Assembly: GCF_002078505.1 (NCBI RefSeq) | Contig: NZ_LUAV01000022.1 | Location: 281,202 to 345,201 of the forward strand | Direction: 5' to 3' | DNA: 64,000 nt | Source of the DNA: Ensifer aridi | GTDB lineage: Bacteria; Pseudomonadota; Alphaproteobacteria; Rhizobiales; Rhizobiaceae | Notes under the pieces: generated by a model | The model's input: only the letters and a program-made list of their open reading frames with translations | Databases searched by the model: none | What the model was told of the DNA's origin: nothing | In this document: positions 62,189 through 64,000 of the stretch, piece after piece | Layout of the letters: each line of letters starts with the position of its first letter | How positions within the stretch are numbered: position 1 is the stretch's first letter | Position numbers and translations under genes: made by a program

Positions 62189-63418
62189 ATGGCAAGAAGA
62201 GCGCTCATCATGGTTGAAGGTCATAGGGGCAGTGGTCCGCTGTTCGTCCACGCGGCCAGGCGTTTAGGTCTTCACCCAATTACAATGTCGGCGGATCCAG
62301 CCCAATATGACTATCTGGCGGCGGAAAGAGTTGAGGCAATCCGGGTCGATACAGACGATCTCGATGCGCTGATCCAAGAATGTTCGCGGCTACGTTCGAA
62401 GTATGGCATTGCCGGCATTACTGGCTTTGCGGGTGACGACGAGTCGGTCTATGCGACAGTTGGAAAGCTCTGCCGCGACTTCGACCTACCGGGACCGAAC
62501 CCCGAATCGATTGAACGATGTCGCGACAAATTCGCTCAGCGTCAGCTGCTTGCCGAGGCCGGCGTTCCAATACCTGCTTATCGCTTGGCATTGAATGCGA
62601 CAGACGTACAAAGTTCCGCTGCGGAGATCGGCCTGCCGGTAATTCTTAAGCCAGCCGAAGGCAGCGGCAGCATCGGAGTCCGGTTGTGCCGCAGCGCCGA
62701 CGAGTTAGCCGAACATACGGCCTATCTGTTGGGCGGGAAGCACGTATGGCGGTCTTCGCCGAGGATTCTGGTCGAAGAATTCGCACAAGGTCCACACTAT
62801 CTCGCTGCAATGATGGGAAATGAGGTTATTGGCTTTGGCGTCGCTGAGTACGGCCCCCCACCGCAGTTTGTCTTCCGGCGGTTGATCTTCCCGGCCCAGC
62901 TGACCGATGACCAGCATGAGCGCGTCGCCGAAGTTTCACTGAGCTGTTTGCAAGCTCTCGGCCTTGGCTGGGGGCCAGCGAACATTGAAATCCGGTGGAC
63001 GAAGCGTGGCCCAGTCGTCATCGAAGTCAATCCGCGTCTTGCTGGCGCGCCTGAGCCTCAACTGATTCAGCTGGCTTACGGTATCGAACTCATCGCCGAG
63101 CACATCAAGCTTGTCATCGGCGACGAATGGAAGTTGCGCAAAACGCATTCGTCCACCGCGGTTGCGCAGTCCCTAATGCCTGATCGGGATGGCACTCTCG
63201 ATTGGATCGATGGCAAGCATCGGGCGGCCGCGATATCAGGTGTCGCAGAGGTCAAATTCTTAGTTGACCCCAAGACACCGATCGTCAGGAAAGGCGACTA
63301 CCGAGACCGCATAGGATATATCATCGCGGCTTCGCCCAGCTTTGCTGAGACCGAGGCGATACTTCAGCGTGCCGTCGACGTAATTAACTGGTCGATCACA
63401 CCATTTTCCGACCCTTAG
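62189..63418 (+). CDS. ATP-grasp ligase, amino-acid/peptide ligase type
   Basis: A 409-residue ATP-grasp protein: an N-terminal Rossmann-like domain (ALIMVEGHRGSGP), the ATP-binding lid LPVILKPAEGSGSIGVRLC, EEF-type specificity region RILVEEFAQGPHY, and the metal site VIEVNPRLAGAPEPQLI. It resembles L-amino-acid ligases and carnosine-synthase-like enzymes that join a carboxyl to an amine with ATP. It starts 192 bp after the aminotransferase and probably uses its product. Confidence 0.83.
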   Translation: MARRALIMVEGHRGSGPLFVHAARRLGLHPITMSADPAQYDYLAAERVEAIRVDTDDLDALIQECSRLRSKYGIAGITGFAGDDESVYATVGKLCRDFDLPGPNPESIERCRDKFAQRQLLAEAGVPIPAYRLALNATDVQSSAAEIGLPVILKPAEGSGSIGVRLCRSADELAEHTAYLLGGKHVWRSSPRILVEEFAQGPHYLAAMMGNEVIGFGVAEYGPPPQFVFRRLIFPAQLTDDQHERVAEVSLSCLQALGLGWGPANIEIRWTKRGPVVIEVNPRLAGAPEPQLIQLAYGIELIAEHIKLVIGDEWKLRKTHSSTAVAQSLMPDRDGTLDWIDGKHRAAAISGVAEVKFLVDPKTPIVRKGDYRDRIGYIIAASPSFAETEAILQRAVDVINWSITPFSDP

Positions 63419-64000
63419 CGAGTAGGAACAATCTCTATTGAACCCCTCGACCTGGCGGCTTTTGGCCAGCGCGCAGATCTGTTATTGCGGAGTTGCGCCG
63501 TGTTTCCCTTGCGAGTTTCAAATATCTGTCCGCCCGATAGCCTTCAACGATCCGGAGTTGGCGGCTGCAGCGAATTGCTGATATCAAACGAATCCTAGAA
63601 TTGACCCCTTTGGCAAATTGAAGAACACAGCCCCCTCACTGGTTTGCGATTTCAATCGTTTCGGACGGCGCTTCCCAGATCCCTCTGCTGCCAATCAGAT
63701 GGTGATCACCATTGAGTGGGGACGCGGGCGATTCAGGTCGTCGCGTCCAGCCCGGGATCTCCGAAGACACTCCCCCATTCGCTGTAACCAGGATCGATCT
63801 CTTATCGGAGCGCCGGGAAGAACATAGGGAGGCAAGTAGCAAACGGAGCACTCACTGGAGCGCGAGTAAAAGAAGCGGCCATGCTGCACTGGCTTGGTCG
63901 GATGCTGGATATCTCCTCGCAGGATGTCGTGCTTGGTACAGTAGCGGAAAGCGGCGAAGCGGGCCCGGACTGCGGATCGGCGTAACCGACCGGTTGTCAC
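63419..64000. other. Terminal region without a recognised gene
   Basis: About 580 bases. ATGGTGATCACCAT at 63699-63712 is a perfect palindrome, and similar GTGATCAC repeats occur at ends of IS21-type elements, but I cannot show an element here. A minus-strand frame from the window end to 63695 is open but has no known domain. Confidence 0.3.

Noticed and set aside
63699..63712. IS21-type end at a GATC palindrome
   Set aside because: A single palindrome with no istA/istB sequence or second end in the window.

Overview
The window looks like accessory DNA from a root-nodulating alphaproteobacterium (a Rhizobium, Sinorhizobium or Mesorhizobium type), probably a symbiotic plasmid or island. The reasons are a textbook NifA-binding site followed by a sigma-54 promoter (1658-1809), a decayed nodD with an adjacent nod box (5181-5485), many MocR/GntR/LysR regulators, IS66 and tyrosine-recombinase debris, and a high density of frameshifted genes. 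I cannot name the species.

Layout. 1-1206: end of a MocR-type regulator and a LysE-type exporter. 1338-4319: integrase scrap, then a NifA/sigma-54 promoter ahead of a HAD phosphatase-like gene, a phosphoribosyltransferase and an exported ClpP-like protease. 4320-7407: decayed DNA with relics of nodD, a nod box, a MaoC dehydratase, a tricarboxylate-binding protein and a frameshifted lactonase. 7930-10690: a DNA methyltransferase overlapping a DGQHR-domain protein, a candidate modification/restriction pair. 10899-25852: a phosphonoalanine catabolism region: phosphonopyruvate hydrolase, aminotransferase, LysR regulator, peptide ABC transporter, dipeptidase-like and M24 peptidase-like proteins, an amino-acid oxidase relic and a phosphodiesterase-fold hydrolase. 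A 29-bp site shared by two promoters ties it together. 26463-29439: a small hydrophobic protein, an asparagine-synthetase-like ligase without the glutaminase cysteine, and a methyltransferase. 29972-33849 (minus): a phosphonate biosynthesis operon with PEP mutase, aminotransferase, nucleotidyltransferase and CDP-alcohol phosphotransferase.

34310-38597 holds small membrane or secreted proteins, a recombinase/DUF3102 chimera and a GntR regulator. 38864-41454 is an IS66 element with an exact 8-bp target duplication. 41742-42370 is a HicAB toxin-antitoxin pair. 42828-46415 is a three-gene biotin-dependent acyl-CoA carboxylase, followed by a MocR-like regulator that has lost its PLP lysine and an acyl-CoA synthetase (47159-50353). 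51870-54949 holds a cytochrome peroxidase relic and a ubiquitin-like conjugation operon (JAB protease, E2-E1 fusion, two tiny upstream ORFs). 55144-57141 is recombinase and transposase debris. 57368-63418 holds a nucleotidyltransferase-like gene, a LuxR-type quorum regulator, an EctB-like aminotransferase and an ATP-grasp ligase.

The most interesting theme is phosphonate chemistry in both directions. Two PEP-mutase-fold enzymes lie about 21 kb apart. The key residue of one (Thr118) marks it as a degradative phosphonopyruvate hydrolase, and that of the other (Asn132) as a biosynthetic PEP mutase. Each is paired with its own aminotransferase. This make-and-consume arrangement resembles rhizopine/opine logic, but that is inference.
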